Shown: one piece after another, positions 1-7,748 of the stretch
Position numbering within the stretch: position 1 is the first letter of the stretch
Layout: every line of letters begins with the position of its first letter
Assembly (NCBI GenBank): GCA_938023085.1
Contig: CALHDP010000161.1
Location: 1-34,344 of the forward strand
Source: an uncultured Collinsella sp.
Lineage (GTDB): Bacteria > Actinomycetota > Coriobacteriia > Coriobacteriales > Coriobacteriaceae
DNA length: 34,344 nt
Direction of reading: 5' to 3'
The notes under the pieces: generated by a model
Told to the model about the DNA's origin: nothing
Database searches by the model: none
The model's input: the letters and a program-made list of their open reading frames with translations, nothing else
Made by a program: the position numbers and the translations under genes

Positions 1-1
1 C

Positions 2-262
2 ATCGAGCGCCTGGCCCCGCAAGTGATGCGCGATCACGGCATGACCAAGCCCATCTGCGCCAACATCGACCTGTACACGGGCTTTATCTACAAGATGCTC
101 GGCGTGCCCGAGACGCTCTTTACGCCGCTATTCGCCGTCGCCCGCATGGCCGGCTGGTCGGCACACCGCATGGAAGAGCTCTTCTGCGCGCACCGTATTA
201 TTCGCCCGGCCTATCGTCCGGTGATCGAGCCGCTGGAGTACAAGCCACTCGCCGGCCGCTAG
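2..262 (+). CDS. gltA: Citrate synthase, C-terminal fragment (5' end outside window)
   Basis: This is the last 86 codons of a citrate synthase, which condenses acetyl-CoA and oxaloacetate to citrate in the cytoplasm. The reading frame is open from base 2, so the gene begins before the window; an in-frame GTG at 23 is only an internal valine. The fragment carries the family's C-terminal blocks: an N-[IV]-D-x-Y-[ST]-G stretch with the catalytic aspartate, the segment around LFAVARMAGW with the conserved arginine and GWxAH, and the RPxxxY block near the end. It stops at a TAG and is followed within 25 bases by a strong terminator, so it is the last gene of its transcript. Identification is confident; its subtype and N-terminal half cannot be judged. 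Confidence 0.93.
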   Translation: MERLAPQVMRDHGMTKPICANIDLYTGFIYKMLGVPETLFTPLFAVARMAGWSAHRMEELFCAHRIIRPAYRPVIEPLEYKPLAGR

Positions 263-286
263 GACGCGGACCGTTATAGAACTCGA

Positions 287-324
287 GCGTGGCCAGGGCA
301 TCACCGCCCTCGGCCACGCTTTTT
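287..324 (+). terminator. Rho-independent terminator of citrate synthase gene
   Basis: GCGTGGCC (287-294) pairs with GGCCACGC (312-319). An inner AGGGC/GCCCT stem (295-299 with 306-310) closes a six-base loop, and five T residues follow at 320-324. The position just after the citrate synthase stop codon and before the next gene's ribosome-binding site fits a factor-independent terminator. Confidence 0.9.
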
Positions 325-349
325 ATGCCAGCAGAAAGGGCTGCATCAA

Positions 350-1192
350 ATGATTGTGTTTTCCGATATGGATGGAACGCTGTTGACGAGCGATAAGCAG
401 ATGAGCGATGCCACCTGGGCGATGCTCGACGAGCTCGCTCGACGCGGGATTGAATTTGTGCCCTGCACGGGACGTCCGCTGTCGGGCATCTTTGAGCCCA
501 TCCTCGCCCATCCCGCCGTGCACTATGCCGTCTGCGCCAATGGAGCCAGCGTCTGGCAGCTCGACGACGACGTGCCCACCGATGCCTCACGCGCCACGTG
601 CATATTGAGCCGACCGCTCGACCGCGCCATCGCCCACCGCGTCCATAGCATTGCCGTCGGCCATGACGTCACCTTCGATATCTTCGCAGATGGGCAGTGC
701 TTCCTCCCCCGCTCGCTCTACACGCGCCTGGACGAATTCTGCGGCGGCGACCCCCACATCGCGGCTTCGCTCAAGCGCACACGAACACCGATCGACATGG
801 ATATCGACAGCAAGATCGACGAGGTCGAGACGCTCGAACGCATCGCCATGTACTGGCACGACCCGGCCGATCGCGACGCCATCGCGGCGGCGCTCGACAC
901 GCTCGAAGGCATTGAGGTCACGCGTTCGTACGCCATGAATATCGAGGTCATGGGCGAGGGCGCCACCAAGGGAACGGCCCTCACGTGGCTCTGCGAGCAC
1001 CTGGGCGAGCGTCTCGCCGACGCATGGGCGTTCGGCGACAACATCAACGACATTCCCATGCTGCAGGCAGCAGGCCACGGCATGGCCATGATCAACGCCG
1101 AGCCCGAGGACCGCGACGCCGCCGACGCCATCACCGAGTTCGACAACGACCACGACGGCGTCGCCCGCACCATCATGGCCGCCCTCGCCTAG
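350..1192 (+). CDS. Cof-type HAD-IIB family hydrolase (sugar-phosphate/cofactor phosphatase)
   Basis: A 280-residue cytoplasmic haloacid-dehalogenase phosphatase of the Cof/YidA (HAD-IIB) group, which removes phosphate from small phosphorylated metabolites. The nucleophile motif DMDGT lies at residues 6-10, so Asp6 is the nucleophile and Asp8 the acid/base. The motif II threonine is in the CTGRP segment near residue 40. A lysine (ATKG near residue 204) precedes the motif IV GDNINDIPML block near 225. Length is normal for the family (260-290). The ATG at 350 has an AGAAAGGG ribosome-binding site 9 bases upstream. It faces the second HAD gene (1312-2106) across a repeat-rich 119-bp gap. Substrate cannot be told from sequence. 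Confidence 0.9.
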   Translation: MIVFSDMDGTLLTSDKQMSDATWAMLDELARRGIEFVPCTGRPLSGIFEPILAHPAVHYAVCANGASVWQLDDDVPTDASRATCILSRPLDRAIAHRVHSIAVGHDVTFDIFADGQCFLPRSLYTRLDEFCGGDPHIAASLKRTRTPIDMDIDSKIDEVETLERIAMYWHDPADRDAIAAALDTLEGIEVTRSYAMNIEVMGEGATKGTALTWLCEHLGERLADAWAFGDNINDIPMLQAAGHGMAMINAEPEDRDAADAITEFDNDHDGVARTIMAALA

Positions 1193-1234
1193 TCATTGGC
1201 CAGTCACTGGGGACGTTCTTGAATGACTAGTCGT

Positions 1235-1310
1235 TGGGGACAGTCTTCGCGAAAAAGCTGCAAGGGCTGTCCCCCACTGCCGGCAGAAAAGGAAGATCCC
1301 CAGCTGCCGG
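1235..1310. repeat. Inverted-repeat block between convergent HAD genes
   Basis: Two nested hairpin candidates fill the gap between two convergent genes. TGGGGACAG (1235-1243) can pair with CTGTCCCC-C-A (1267-1276, one bulged C), and CCGGCAG (1280-1286) pairs with CTGCCGG (1304-1310). Just before them, CTGGGGAC (about 1207) and TTGGGGAC (about 1234) form an imperfect direct repeat. No long T-run follows either stem, so this may be an interspersed repeat acting as a weak two-way terminator. Confidence 0.45.
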
Positions 1311-1311
1311 A

Positions 1312-2106
1312 TTAAGCGAGACTCTCCAGCACGCGGCGGAGCTCACGCTGAACGGCATGGTCGCGGTTGCAGCCTACGACGCGATCGGCAACCGCTTTGA
1401 GCGCGGGGCGCGCGTTTTCCATCGCGCAACCCGTGCCGACAAAGCGAATGATCTCGTAGTCGTTCATCGAGTCGCCAAACGCCATGACCTCGTCGCGCCC
1501 AATGTTGTAATGCTCCGCGAGCTGCGCGATACCCGAGGCCTTCGACACACCGGGCTGCATGGCATCGATCCACGCGTTGCCCGAAGGCGCAAAGGTAAAG
1601 AGCTGACCAAGTTCGCGCTGTAGTACGTAAGCACTGTCCATAACGGCACCGTCGTCGCAAAAGATACTCGCTTTGATGATATTTACGCTGGGATCGGGCA
1701 GCTCCCAAATGCGTTCGGCATTGGGAAGGTCCTTATCGACCTCACGCACGAACTTGCACTCGTCATCGAGCAAGAAGGACTTGGTTCGGTCAAAAAGCGC
1801 AAGATGCAGATTGGGAAACGTCCTGACGGCTTGGGCGAGCCTTCGAATCGCCAGGTGCGAATACACCTCACGGTCTACCATCTTGCCGTCGGCGAAGACC
1901 TGGGCACCGTTAGCGGCGACAAAGTCCATCTTGTCGCGAACGGGCGCAAAGAACTCGCACAGGCGATCGTAGCGACGACCTGACGATGCGGCGAAATGCA
2001 CGCCATGCTCGTGTAGCGCCAGAATCAGTTCGTAGGTCTCGGGAGGCACCTGGCCGTTTTCGTCAAGCAGTGTGCCGTCCATATCGGATGCAATCAGTTT
2101 AAACAT
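1312..2106 (-). CDS. Cof-type HAD-IIB family hydrolase
   Basis: A 264-residue phosphatase of the same HAD-IIB/Cof group as the gene at 350 but clearly a different protein. The DMDGT nucleophile motif is at residues 8-12 (SDMDGTLLDENG), the motif II block is AASSGRRYD near residue 39, and the metal-binding motif IV GDSMNDYEII is near 211. Length fits the family. The ATG has a GGGAG ribosome-binding site 8 bases upstream that sits inside the right arm of a 62-nt hairpin starting about where transcription should begin, so translation may depend on opening that hairpin. It is probably monocistronic. Substrate unknown. Confidence 0.9.
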   Translation of the reverse strand: MFKLIASDMDGTLLDENGQVPPETYELILALHEHGVHFAASSGRRYDRLCEFFAPVRDKMDFVAANGAQVFADGKMVDREVYSHLAIRRLAQAVRTFPNLHLALFDRTKSFLLDDECKFVREVDKDLPNAERIWELPDPSVNIIKASIFCDDGAVMDSAYVLQRELGQLFTFAPSGNAWIDAMQPGVSKASGIAQLAEHYNIGRDEVMAFGDSMNDYEIIRFVGTGCAMENARPALKAVADRVVGCNRDHAVQRELRRVLESLA

Positions 2107-2111
2107 AGAAA

Positions 2112-2173
2112 AGCTCCCTTCGGGCTTGTTGGAATCGAACGTGTATCCGATTTCAACGTACCCAAAGGGAGCT
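2112..2173 (-). promoter_or_regulatory. Long leader hairpin overlapping the HAD gene's ribosome-binding site
   Basis: An almost symmetrical 21-bp hairpin. AGCTCCCTT (2112-2120) pairs with AAGGGAGCT (2165-2173), then GGG/CCC, GTTG/CAAC and AATCG/CGATT, separated by single mismatches and one 3x3 internal loop, with a 10-base apical loop. Read on the minus strand, its 3' arm contains the GGGAG ribosome-binding site of the gene starting at 2106. It could control translation or protect the 5' end of the mRNA. Confidence 0.6.
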
Positions 2174-2176
2174 CAA

Positions 2177-2205
2177 ATAAGACTCCGCGGGCGTAAACGT
2201 TACAA
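2177..2205 (-). promoter_or_regulatory. Putative sigma-70 type promoter for HAD gene (1312-2106)
   Basis: On the minus strand TTGTAA (2205-2200) and TCTTAT (2182-2177) are spaced by 17 bases; each matches 4 of 6 consensus positions. Transcription would start near 2171, at the base of the leader hairpin. Confidence 0.4.
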
Positions 2206-2304
2206 GGACCTGGCAAATAGCTCACACATGCCAGAGGTCCTACGGTCGCGGTGCCAGGCGACACGCCACCCCGACGGCCAGTCGTTTAAGAACGCCCCCG
2301 ATGA

Positions 2305-4125
2305 CTAGTCGGCGTAGGTGAAGGTCGTGACGTCGAACATGCCCTCGGGGCGAATGCGGAGCGTCGGGATCACCGGCAGGGGCAGGAAGATGATGCCCAT
2401 GATGGGGTCGAGCGGCGGCTCAATACCCATAGCGCGTGCCTTGACCATAAAGTCGTCGTGCTGCGCGGCAACGTCCTCGGCCGTGCCTTCGCTCATCAGG
2501 CCACCGAGCGCCAGCGGAATGCGCGCCACGACCTCGCCGTTGCGCACCAGCACGTGACCACCTTGGCCCACGGCCTCGACAGCAGCCATCATATCGGCGG
2601 CGTTGTCGCCCACCACGCACACGTTGTGCGAGTCGTGGCCGATCGTGGAGGCAATGGCGCCACCCGTGATGGTGAAACCGCGCACCCAGCCGCGACCGAT
2701 ATGCTTGCCGACGAGCCCCATGCCGGCGGGACCGTCGCCATCGGCACCCTCGGTCTGCAACGACACGCCGCGGCCATGGCGCTCGATTAGCATAATGCGG
2801 CGCAAGTCCTCGGCGCTCTCGGGACGAACCATGCCCGTGATAGCCATACCCGGGATGACATCGATAACGGCCTCGCCCGGCTTAAAGGCATAATCGAACA
2901 CGTCAAGCGAAAGCTTCGGCAGCTTAACGGAAGCACGCAGCTCATCGGCAAGAGAGGCGACCTCGGCAGTCTCGGGTGCGACCTCGCCCACAAAGGTGCC
3001 ACCCTGCGCCACCAGGGCACCGGCGGCATAAACACGATGCGGAGCCGTGGCAAACGTCAGGTCATTGAGTACCAGCAGGTCGGCACGCTTGCCCGGGGCG
3101 ATGGCGCCACGCAGTTCGTGCGGGTCGCGGCAACCGTGGTCCAGGCCAAACGCCTCGGCCGTGGAGAGGGACGCCATGGAGATAGCGACCACGGGGTCGA
3201 TACCGGCCTCAATCGCCACGCGGCAGGCGTTGTCGATCATACCGGTCGAAAGCGCATCGGAGGGAGCGCGGTCGTCGGTCGCAAAGCAGCAGCGGCGGGC
3301 ACGGGAAGGATTCTCCAACAGCATCGGAGACAGGTTGGCCAGGTCGTGGCTGCACGTGCCCTCACGCAGCATCACATACATGCCGCGGGACAGCTTGTCG
3401 AGTGCCTCCTCGGGAATCGTCGACTCGTGGTCGGCGATAATGCCCGCTGCGGCATAGGCGTTGAGGTCCTTACCGGCAACGAGCGGCGCATGGCCGTCGA
3501 CCTGCTTGGACGGCGTCTGGTTGGCAGCATCGATGCGAGCACAGGTCTCGGAGTCAGCCATAAAGACGCCCGGCAGGTTCATCATTTCGCCCAGGCCAAA
3601 GACATCGCCCGGATGCTCGGCAAAAAACTCCTGCATATCGGCGGCGGTAATCACGGCACCGGCCTGCTCGTCGGGCAGCGCGGGCACGCACGAAGGCATC
3701 ATGTACTTGATGGAGATGGGCGCGCGGCGGCCATCCTCGATCATAAAGCGCAAGCCGTCGAGACCGGCAACATTGGCAATCTCGTGGCTGTCGGCAATGG
3801 CGGTGGTAGTACCGCGCGTCGCGGCCATGCGAGCATACTCGGCGGGACGGATGTTCGAAGACTCGATATGCAGATGCCCGTCAATAAAACCGGGAGCGAG
3901 ATAGCGACCCTGGCAGTCGATGACCTCAGTTGCCTCGTAGGTGCCAGCAGCATCGTCGCGACCATCGTAGAGCACGCCGACGATTACACCGTCCTTGACG
4001 GCAACGCTACCGGGCGCCACACGCTGGCCATACACGTCGACAATCTGCGCATTGGTAAACAGCGTGTCGACGGGCACGCGACCCTCGGCAGCATCGATCA
4101 CAGACCTCATGACCTCAACGGACAT
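2305..4125 (-). CDS. ade: Adenine deaminase
   Basis: Converts adenine to hypoxanthine and ammonia (purine salvage and catabolism, cytoplasm). The 606-residue protein is an amidohydrolase of the bacterial adenine deaminase family. The metal-binding block GFIDGHLHIESS has His84 and His86, and an SHEIANVAG segment near residue 120 and a GEMMNLPGV segment near 180 are also family-typical. The C-terminal domain follows. Length is near the family norm (about 570-600). I chose the ATG at 4125 because AAAGGAG lies 5 bases upstream; the frame stays open for another 306 bases but has no better start. A promoter and a terminator-like hairpin precede the gene. It lies apart from the purine cluster at 23-33 kb. 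Confidence 0.94.
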   Translation of the reverse strand: MSVEVMRSVIDAAEGRVPVDTLFTNAQIVDVYGQRVAPGSVAVKDGVIVGVLYDGRDDAAGTYEATEVIDCQGRYLAPGFIDGHLHIESSNIRPAEYARMAATRGTTTAIADSHEIANVAGLDGLRFMIEDGRRAPISIKYMMPSCVPALPDEQAGAVITAADMQEFFAEHPGDVFGLGEMMNLPGVFMADSETCARIDAANQTPSKQVDGHAPLVAGKDLNAYAAAGIIADHESTIPEEALDKLSRGMYVMLREGTCSHDLANLSPMLLENPSRARRCCFATDDRAPSDALSTGMIDNACRVAIEAGIDPVVAISMASLSTAEAFGLDHGCRDPHELRGAIAPGKRADLLVLNDLTFATAPHRVYAAGALVAQGGTFVGEVAPETAEVASLADELRASVKLPKLSLDVFDYAFKPGEAVIDVIPGMAITGMVRPESAEDLRRIMLIERHGRGVSLQTEGADGDGPAGMGLVGKHIGRGWVRGFTITGGAIASTIGHDSHNVCVVGDNAADMMAAVEAVGQGGHVLVRNGEVVARIPLALGGLMSEGTAEDVAAQHDDFMVKARAMGIEPPLDPIMGIIFLPLPVIPTLRIRPEGMFDVTTFTYAD

Positions 4126-4145
4126 ACATACTCCTTTAACCGTAG

Positions 4146-4181
4146 AAAAAAGCTGCGGAGCGGACAAACCTTCACCGCAGC
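4146..4181 (-). terminator. Terminator-like hairpin in the adenine deaminase leader (possible attenuator)
   Basis: On the minus strand GCTGCGG (4181-4175) pairs perfectly with CCGCAGC (4158-4152), with a 16-base loop, and is followed directly by six T residues (4151-4146). It lies between the predicted ade promoter and the ade ribosome-binding site (4137-4131), so a transcript from that promoter must pass it to reach ade. Confidence 0.65.
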
Positions 4182-4193
4182 AAACCAATAGCC

Positions 4194-4221
4194 ATTGTAT
4201 GCCCAAACGATGGGTCAACAA
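4194..4221 (-). promoter_or_regulatory. Putative ade promoter
   Basis: On the minus strand TTGTTG (4221-4216), a 16-base spacer and TACAAT (4199-4194, 5 of 6 matches to the -10 consensus). Predicted start is near 4187, giving a leader of about 60 nt that holds the terminator-like hairpin. Confidence 0.5.
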
Positions 4222-4343
4222 TGCGCCTCTCCGCTTAACGGCACACGCCACTTGGTGCAATGGGGACTGCCGCTGAGCACCAATACAAGGAGTGTCCCAA
4301 AGTGCCAACAAAGGGAGCGCCGATGTTTTGGCAACGACAGCGA
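4222..4343. other. Non-coding stretch between ade promoter and long hairpin
   Basis: Together with its flanks this makes a 356-bp gene-free region (4126-4481). In this part I see only short inverted repeats: TTGGTGC (4252-4258) with GCACCAA (4277-4283), and GGGAC (4262-4266) with GTCCC (4294-4298). No coding frame with a ribosome-binding site was found. Confidence 0.4.
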
Positions 4344-4442
4344 GCGGGCCGCATTTGAGACAAGGTGACGTGAAACGAAAGGGCGCTGACCTTCTGGTCG
4401 CGCCCTTGAAGTTGAACGTCAGATTGTCCAAATGCGGCCCGC
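4344..4442. repeat. 99-nt near-palindromic hairpin element
   Basis: A single long hairpin with about 39 base pairs. GCGGGCCGCATTTG (4344-4357) pairs perfectly with its reverse complement at 4429-4442. Inside it are GACAA/TTGTC (4359-4363 with 4424-4428), TGACGT/ACGTCA (4366-4371 with 4416-4421), AAC/GTT, AGGGCGC/GCGCCCT (4380-4386 with 4400-4406) and GACC/GGTC around a TTCT loop. The small symmetric internal loops on the plus strand are GG/GA, GA/GA and GAA/TGAA. It lies in the gap downstream of tyrS. It may be an interspersed repeat, a structured RNA or a terminator; the inner GGGCGC stem is followed on the minus strand by TTTCGTTT. Confidence 0.7.
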
Positions 4443-4481
4443 GCAGCGTCGGCCGGTCCGCCGTTCGGTAGAACGGCGGAA

Positions 4482-5693
4482 CTAAATCAACTTGAAGCCC
4501 TTGCGCTTGCCTACGGAGAGGGTGTCGCCCAGCTTGAGGGCGCTGGGATCGATGTTGTAGCTCTTGGGAGCCACGGCCTTGCCGTTGATCTTGACGCCGC
4601 CGCCGTCGATATCGCGACGGGCCTGGCCGGCGCTGGCAGAAAGACCCAGGTCCTTGAGGAGGCCGGCGAGGTAAATCTGGCCCTCGTCGTTGACGGTCAG
4701 CTCAACGTGCTTCTCGGGGAAGTCGGCAAGCTGGCCCTCCTTGAACACGCGGTCGAACTCGGCCTGAGCCTCGTCGCCGGCGCCGGCGCCGTGGTAGGTG
4801 TCGCACAGGTCGCGGCCCAGTGCGCGCTTGAGCTCATAGGGATCGGCGGAACCATCGGCCAGAGCAGCGTCGATCTTGTCGACCTCGGCCGGGGTGAGCG
4901 AGCTGGCCAGACGATAGTACTTGCCGATCATCTCGTCGGGGATGGACATGGTCTTGCCGAACATATCCTTGGGAGCATCGGTCAGGCCGATGTAGTTGCC
5001 GTAGGACTTGGACATCTTGCGCACGCCATCGGTGCCCTCGAGCAGCGGCATGGTAAGCGCGATCTGCGGCTCCATACCCATCTTCTCCATGAGCTCGCGA
5101 CCAGCGAGCAGGTTGAAGAGCTGGTCGGTGCCGCCCATCTCCACGTCGGCCTTGATCTGCACGGAGTCGAAGGCCTGCATCACGGGATACAGGAACTCAT
5201 GCAGGGCGATCGGCGTCTGAGACTGGTAGCGCTTGGTAAAGTCATCGCGCTCAAGGATGCGGGCGACGGTGAACTTGGAGCACACCTGCAGCAGGCCGGC
5301 CAGGTCCATCGAAAGGATCCAGTCGCCGTTGTGCACGATGGTGGTCTTCTCGGGATCCAGGATCTTCATGGCCTGGCTCACGTAGGTCTCGGCGTTGGCC
5401 TCGATCTGCTCCTGCGAAAGCTGCGGACGGGTGGAATTCTTGCCCGAAGGGTCGCCAATCAACGCGGTACCGTTGCCGATGATGAGGGTGACGTTGTGGC
5501 CCAGGTCCTGGAACTGACGCATCTTGCGCAGCGGCACGGCGTGGCCCAGGTGCAGGTCGGGGCTGGTGGGGTCGACGCCGAGCTTGATGTTGAGGGGCTC
5601 GCCCTTCTCAAGCTTCTTGCGAAGGTCGGCCTCGGGAACGATCTGCGCGGCGCCCGAGGTGATGATACGCATTTGCTCGTCAACAGACAGCAT
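4482..5693 (-). CDS. tyrS: Tyrosyl-tRNA synthetase
   Basis: Attaches tyrosine to tRNA-Tyr in the cytoplasm. The 403-residue class Ic synthetase has the HIGH-type signature HLGH at residues 48-51 and KMSKS at 226-230. Between them is the GGTDQLFNLLAGRE tyrosine-pocket segment near 187-200. The last 65 residues form the S4-like RNA-binding domain (the SASAGQARRDIDGGGVKING region). Length is typical. The ATG has AAAAGGAGG about 8 bases upstream. It follows the U32-family gene on the same strand after 96 bases, and a small hairpin lies just before the ribosome-binding site. No T-box leader was recognised. Confidence 0.96.
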   Translation of the reverse strand: MLSVDEQMRIITSGAAQIVPEADLRKKLEKGEPLNIKLGVDPTSPDLHLGHAVPLRKMRQFQDLGHNVTLIIGNGTALIGDPSGKNSTRPQLSQEQIEANAETYVSQAMKILDPEKTTIVHNGDWILSMDLAGLLQVCSKFTVARILERDDFTKRYQSQTPIALHEFLYPVMQAFDSVQIKADVEMGGTDQLFNLLAGRELMEKMGMEPQIALTMPLLEGTDGVRKMSKSYGNYIGLTDAPKDMFGKTMSIPDEMIGKYYRLASSLTPAEVDKIDAALADGSADPYELKRALGRDLCDTYHGAGAGDEAQAEFDRVFKEGQLADFPEKHVELTVNDEGQIYLAGLLKDLGLSASAGQARRDIDGGGVKINGKAVAPKSYNIDPSALKLGDTLSVGKRKGFKLI

Positions 5694-5714
5694 TGGGTAT
5701 CCTCCTTTTGCTAT

Positions 5715-5741
5715 AGCACCCTCGCCGAAAACGGCGGTGCT
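5715..5741 (-). promoter_or_regulatory. Hairpin immediately upstream of tyrS ribosome-binding site
   Basis: AGCACC (5715-5720) pairs with GGTGCT (5736-5741), and GCCG/CGGC (5724-5727 with 5732-5735) closes a four-base loop, with a three-base bulge on one side. It lies about 5 bases from the Shine-Dalgarno of tyrS and has no T-run, so it is more likely an RNA stability or translation element than a terminator. Confidence 0.4.
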
Positions 5742-5789
5742 GGAAGTCCATAAACTCTCTTATGATAACAAACTGACGCGACGCGGCAC

Positions 5790-7748
5790 CTACGACAGGA
5801 AAATCCTCGTCCTGCCGCATGCGTCAATGGCAACTGGCAGACGTGTACCGTCACGCTCAACCAGATAGCGTACCTGCCGACGACGCAAGCAGTCGCGGCA
5901 ACGGACCTGTCCCGTCGCATCGGTGGCGCAGACGCCCTCGGCGGTCAGCAGGCAGTGCTCGCACACCATAAGCTCGGGACGGTCGGCGTCGACCGGACCA
6001 AAGACGCCGGGTTCAGCAGCCAGTTCGGCAATACGCTCCGCATCATTGCCGAGCAACTCGGCCGGCAAGTACACCCGCCCCGCACCGAGTCCGCGCAGCC
6101 AGGTAAGCGTGGCCCGATTCGCGCAGAACACCGGCGCCGCCACGTCAAATGTCACGCCCAGCTCGCGAGCGATCACCACCTGTCCCAGGTTGCGGCAGAC
6201 GACGCACCCGGCACGCTGCATCAGTGAGCGGGTCCGGTCAGCGTCACCCGTGCGGCACACCTCGTCAAGCACCACAACGGCGTCGGACAAATCGAGTTCT
6301 CCGCGCGGGTCGGCATCCATCAGCTGCCAAGCAAAAACCATGCGAGCGGGAACCGCGCACTCCACCAACTCCGTCGACGCACCGCCATCCACCGCAACGT
6401 CCTCAAAGGGCAGCACCTCAACGGCACGCGCAACGGGCGCAATCGCATCCGCCTCGGCCCGCATGCGCTCCAACACAGCCGCCGTCTGATCCAACACGCC
6501 GGCGCTGCGAATCAGGTATACCTCGCAGCCCGTGTCAACCTTACGCTTGCAATGCACGACAACGCGCTTCCACGCTGCGGCATCCACCGGGCAGGGCACC
6601 TGCGGCCAGCGCTTGGGCACATCGGGACGCGCGTCGACACCCGGATAGAACCGAATCTCGAGCGTGTCACCCGCCGCCACGGCGGCGTCGAGCTCAACGG
6701 TCACCTCTTCGTGGCCCACAGCGACCAAGCGCCCCACGCGCACGCCCTGGTTAATTGCGCGCTCAAAGCTCATCAGCTCGGCACCCGAACGCCCTCGCAG
6801 GTACGCATCGGTAAACCCACGGTTAAACGATCTTCCCAGCTCACGCTCAAGCTCTTCCACGGCACCGGGGTCCCACGCGCCGTCGCACAGCATATCGAGT
6901 GCCCGGCGCCACACCCGCACCACGTTGAATACGTAATCGGGGTTCTTCATGCGCCCCTCGATCTTGAGCGACGCCACGCCGGCATCTACAAGCTCGGGCA
7001 GATGCGCAATACCCAGATAGTCGCGCGGACACAGCAGGCGATCTCCCTCGACAGCAACAACACTCTGCCCCGCCTCGTCCACTAGGTCGTACGCCAGACG
7101 GCACGGCTGTGTGCAGTCGCCGCGCATCGCCGAGCGCCCACGCCGCAGGGCCGAGAACTCGCACGCCCCCGAATAGCCGATGCAAATCGCACCGTGGCAG
7201 AATACCTCGATGGGCACGCCCGTGGCACATAGCGCCGCAATCTCGTCGACCGTCAGCTCGCGTGCCGTCGTCACGCGCTCGACCCCCAGCTCGTCGGCGG
7301 CAAGCCGCACGGCACCCTCGCTATGAGCGCCCGCCTGCGTGGACAGGTGAATCTCGACCCCGGGAATCGCCGCGCGCAGCGCGCAGGCCAACCCGGCATC
7401 GGCCACAATCAGAGCATCGGCGCCCAGCTCCAGTGCATGAGCTCCCAGCGCCACCGCGTCGGACAGCTCATCGTCAAACACGAACACGTTGAGCGTCACG
7501 TACACACGCACGCCATGAGCATGCGCCACGGCACAACCGCGCGCAAACTCGTCATCCGTAAAGCCATGAGCGCTCACACGGGCGTTAAAGCCGCCCAACC
7601 CCGCATAGATGGCATCGGCACCCGCGGCGATGGCCGCAAGCATCTGGTCGAGCCCGCCCGCCGGCGCCAGCAGCTCGGGTAGCGCCGCACCGGCAGCATC
7701 CAATCCAGTCTCGTATTGTCCGCTCGGCCCCATCGTCCGAATCGCCAT
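5790..7748 (-). CDS. Peptidase U32 family protein (RlhA/TrhP-like RNA hydroxylation protein)
   Basis: A 652-residue member of the collagenase-like U32 family. The best-studied relatives, E. coli RlhA and TrhP, are needed for hydroxylation of 23S rRNA cytidine or tRNA uridine rather than for proteolysis. The N-terminal half is a TIM-barrel-like domain (ELLAPAGGLDQMLAAI at 25-40). The U32 signature begins at Glu181 and runs through CHGAICIGYSGAC (184-196). It is followed by Cys212 and Cys216 (CTQPC), which resemble the Fe-S ligands of the family. The C-terminus has a further CxxC...CxxC cluster and the usual family tail. I chose ATG 7748, with AAGGAG 7 bases upstream. It diverges from the PBP gene. 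Whether it targets tRNA or rRNA is open. Confidence 0.85.
   Translation of the reverse strand: MAIRTMGPSGQYETGLDAAGAALPELLAPAGGLDQMLAAIAAGADAIYAGLGGFNARVSAHGFTDDEFARGCAVAHAHGVRVYVTLNVFVFDDELSDAVALGAHALELGADALIVADAGLACALRAAIPGVEIHLSTQAGAHSEGAVRLAADELGVERVTTARELTVDEIAALCATGVPIEVFCHGAICIGYSGACEFSALRRGRSAMRGDCTQPCRLAYDLVDEAGQSVVAVEGDRLLCPRDYLGIAHLPELVDAGVASLKIEGRMKNPDYVFNVVRVWRRALDMLCDGAWDPGAVEELERELGRSFNRGFTDAYLRGRSGAELMSFERAINQGVRVGRLVAVGHEEVTVELDAAVAAGDTLEIRFYPGVDARPDVPKRWPQVPCPVDAAAWKRVVVHCKRKVDTGCEVYLIRSAGVLDQTAAVLERMRAEADAIAPVARAVEVLPFEDVAVDGGASTELVECAVPARMVFAWQLMDADPRGELDLSDAVVVLDEVCRTGDADRTRSLMQRAGCVVCRNLGQVVIARELGVTFDVAAPVFCANRATLTWLRGLGAGRVYLPAELLGNDAERIAELAAEPGVFGPVDADRPELMVCEHCLLTAEGVCATDATGQVRCRDCLRRRQVRYLVERDGTRLPVAIDACGRTRIFLS

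Noticed and set aside
1222..1232. TGACTAGTCG, also at 2302-2311, with GACTAGTCG at the ygeY end, as a possible shared site
   Set aside because: Two of the three occurrences overlap a minus-strand gene end where the last codons plus TAG create the sequence; too short to call a repeat.
4126..4431. N-terminal extension of adenine deaminase
   Set aside because: The frame stays open, but the extension covers the predicted promoter, the terminator hairpin and part of the 99-nt palindrome; ATG 4125 has an ideal ribosome-binding site and matches family length.
5694..5789. T-box riboswitch before tyrS
   Set aside because: The gap to the upstream gene is only 96 bases and lacks the T-box core and a terminator/antiterminator pair; only a small hairpin is present.
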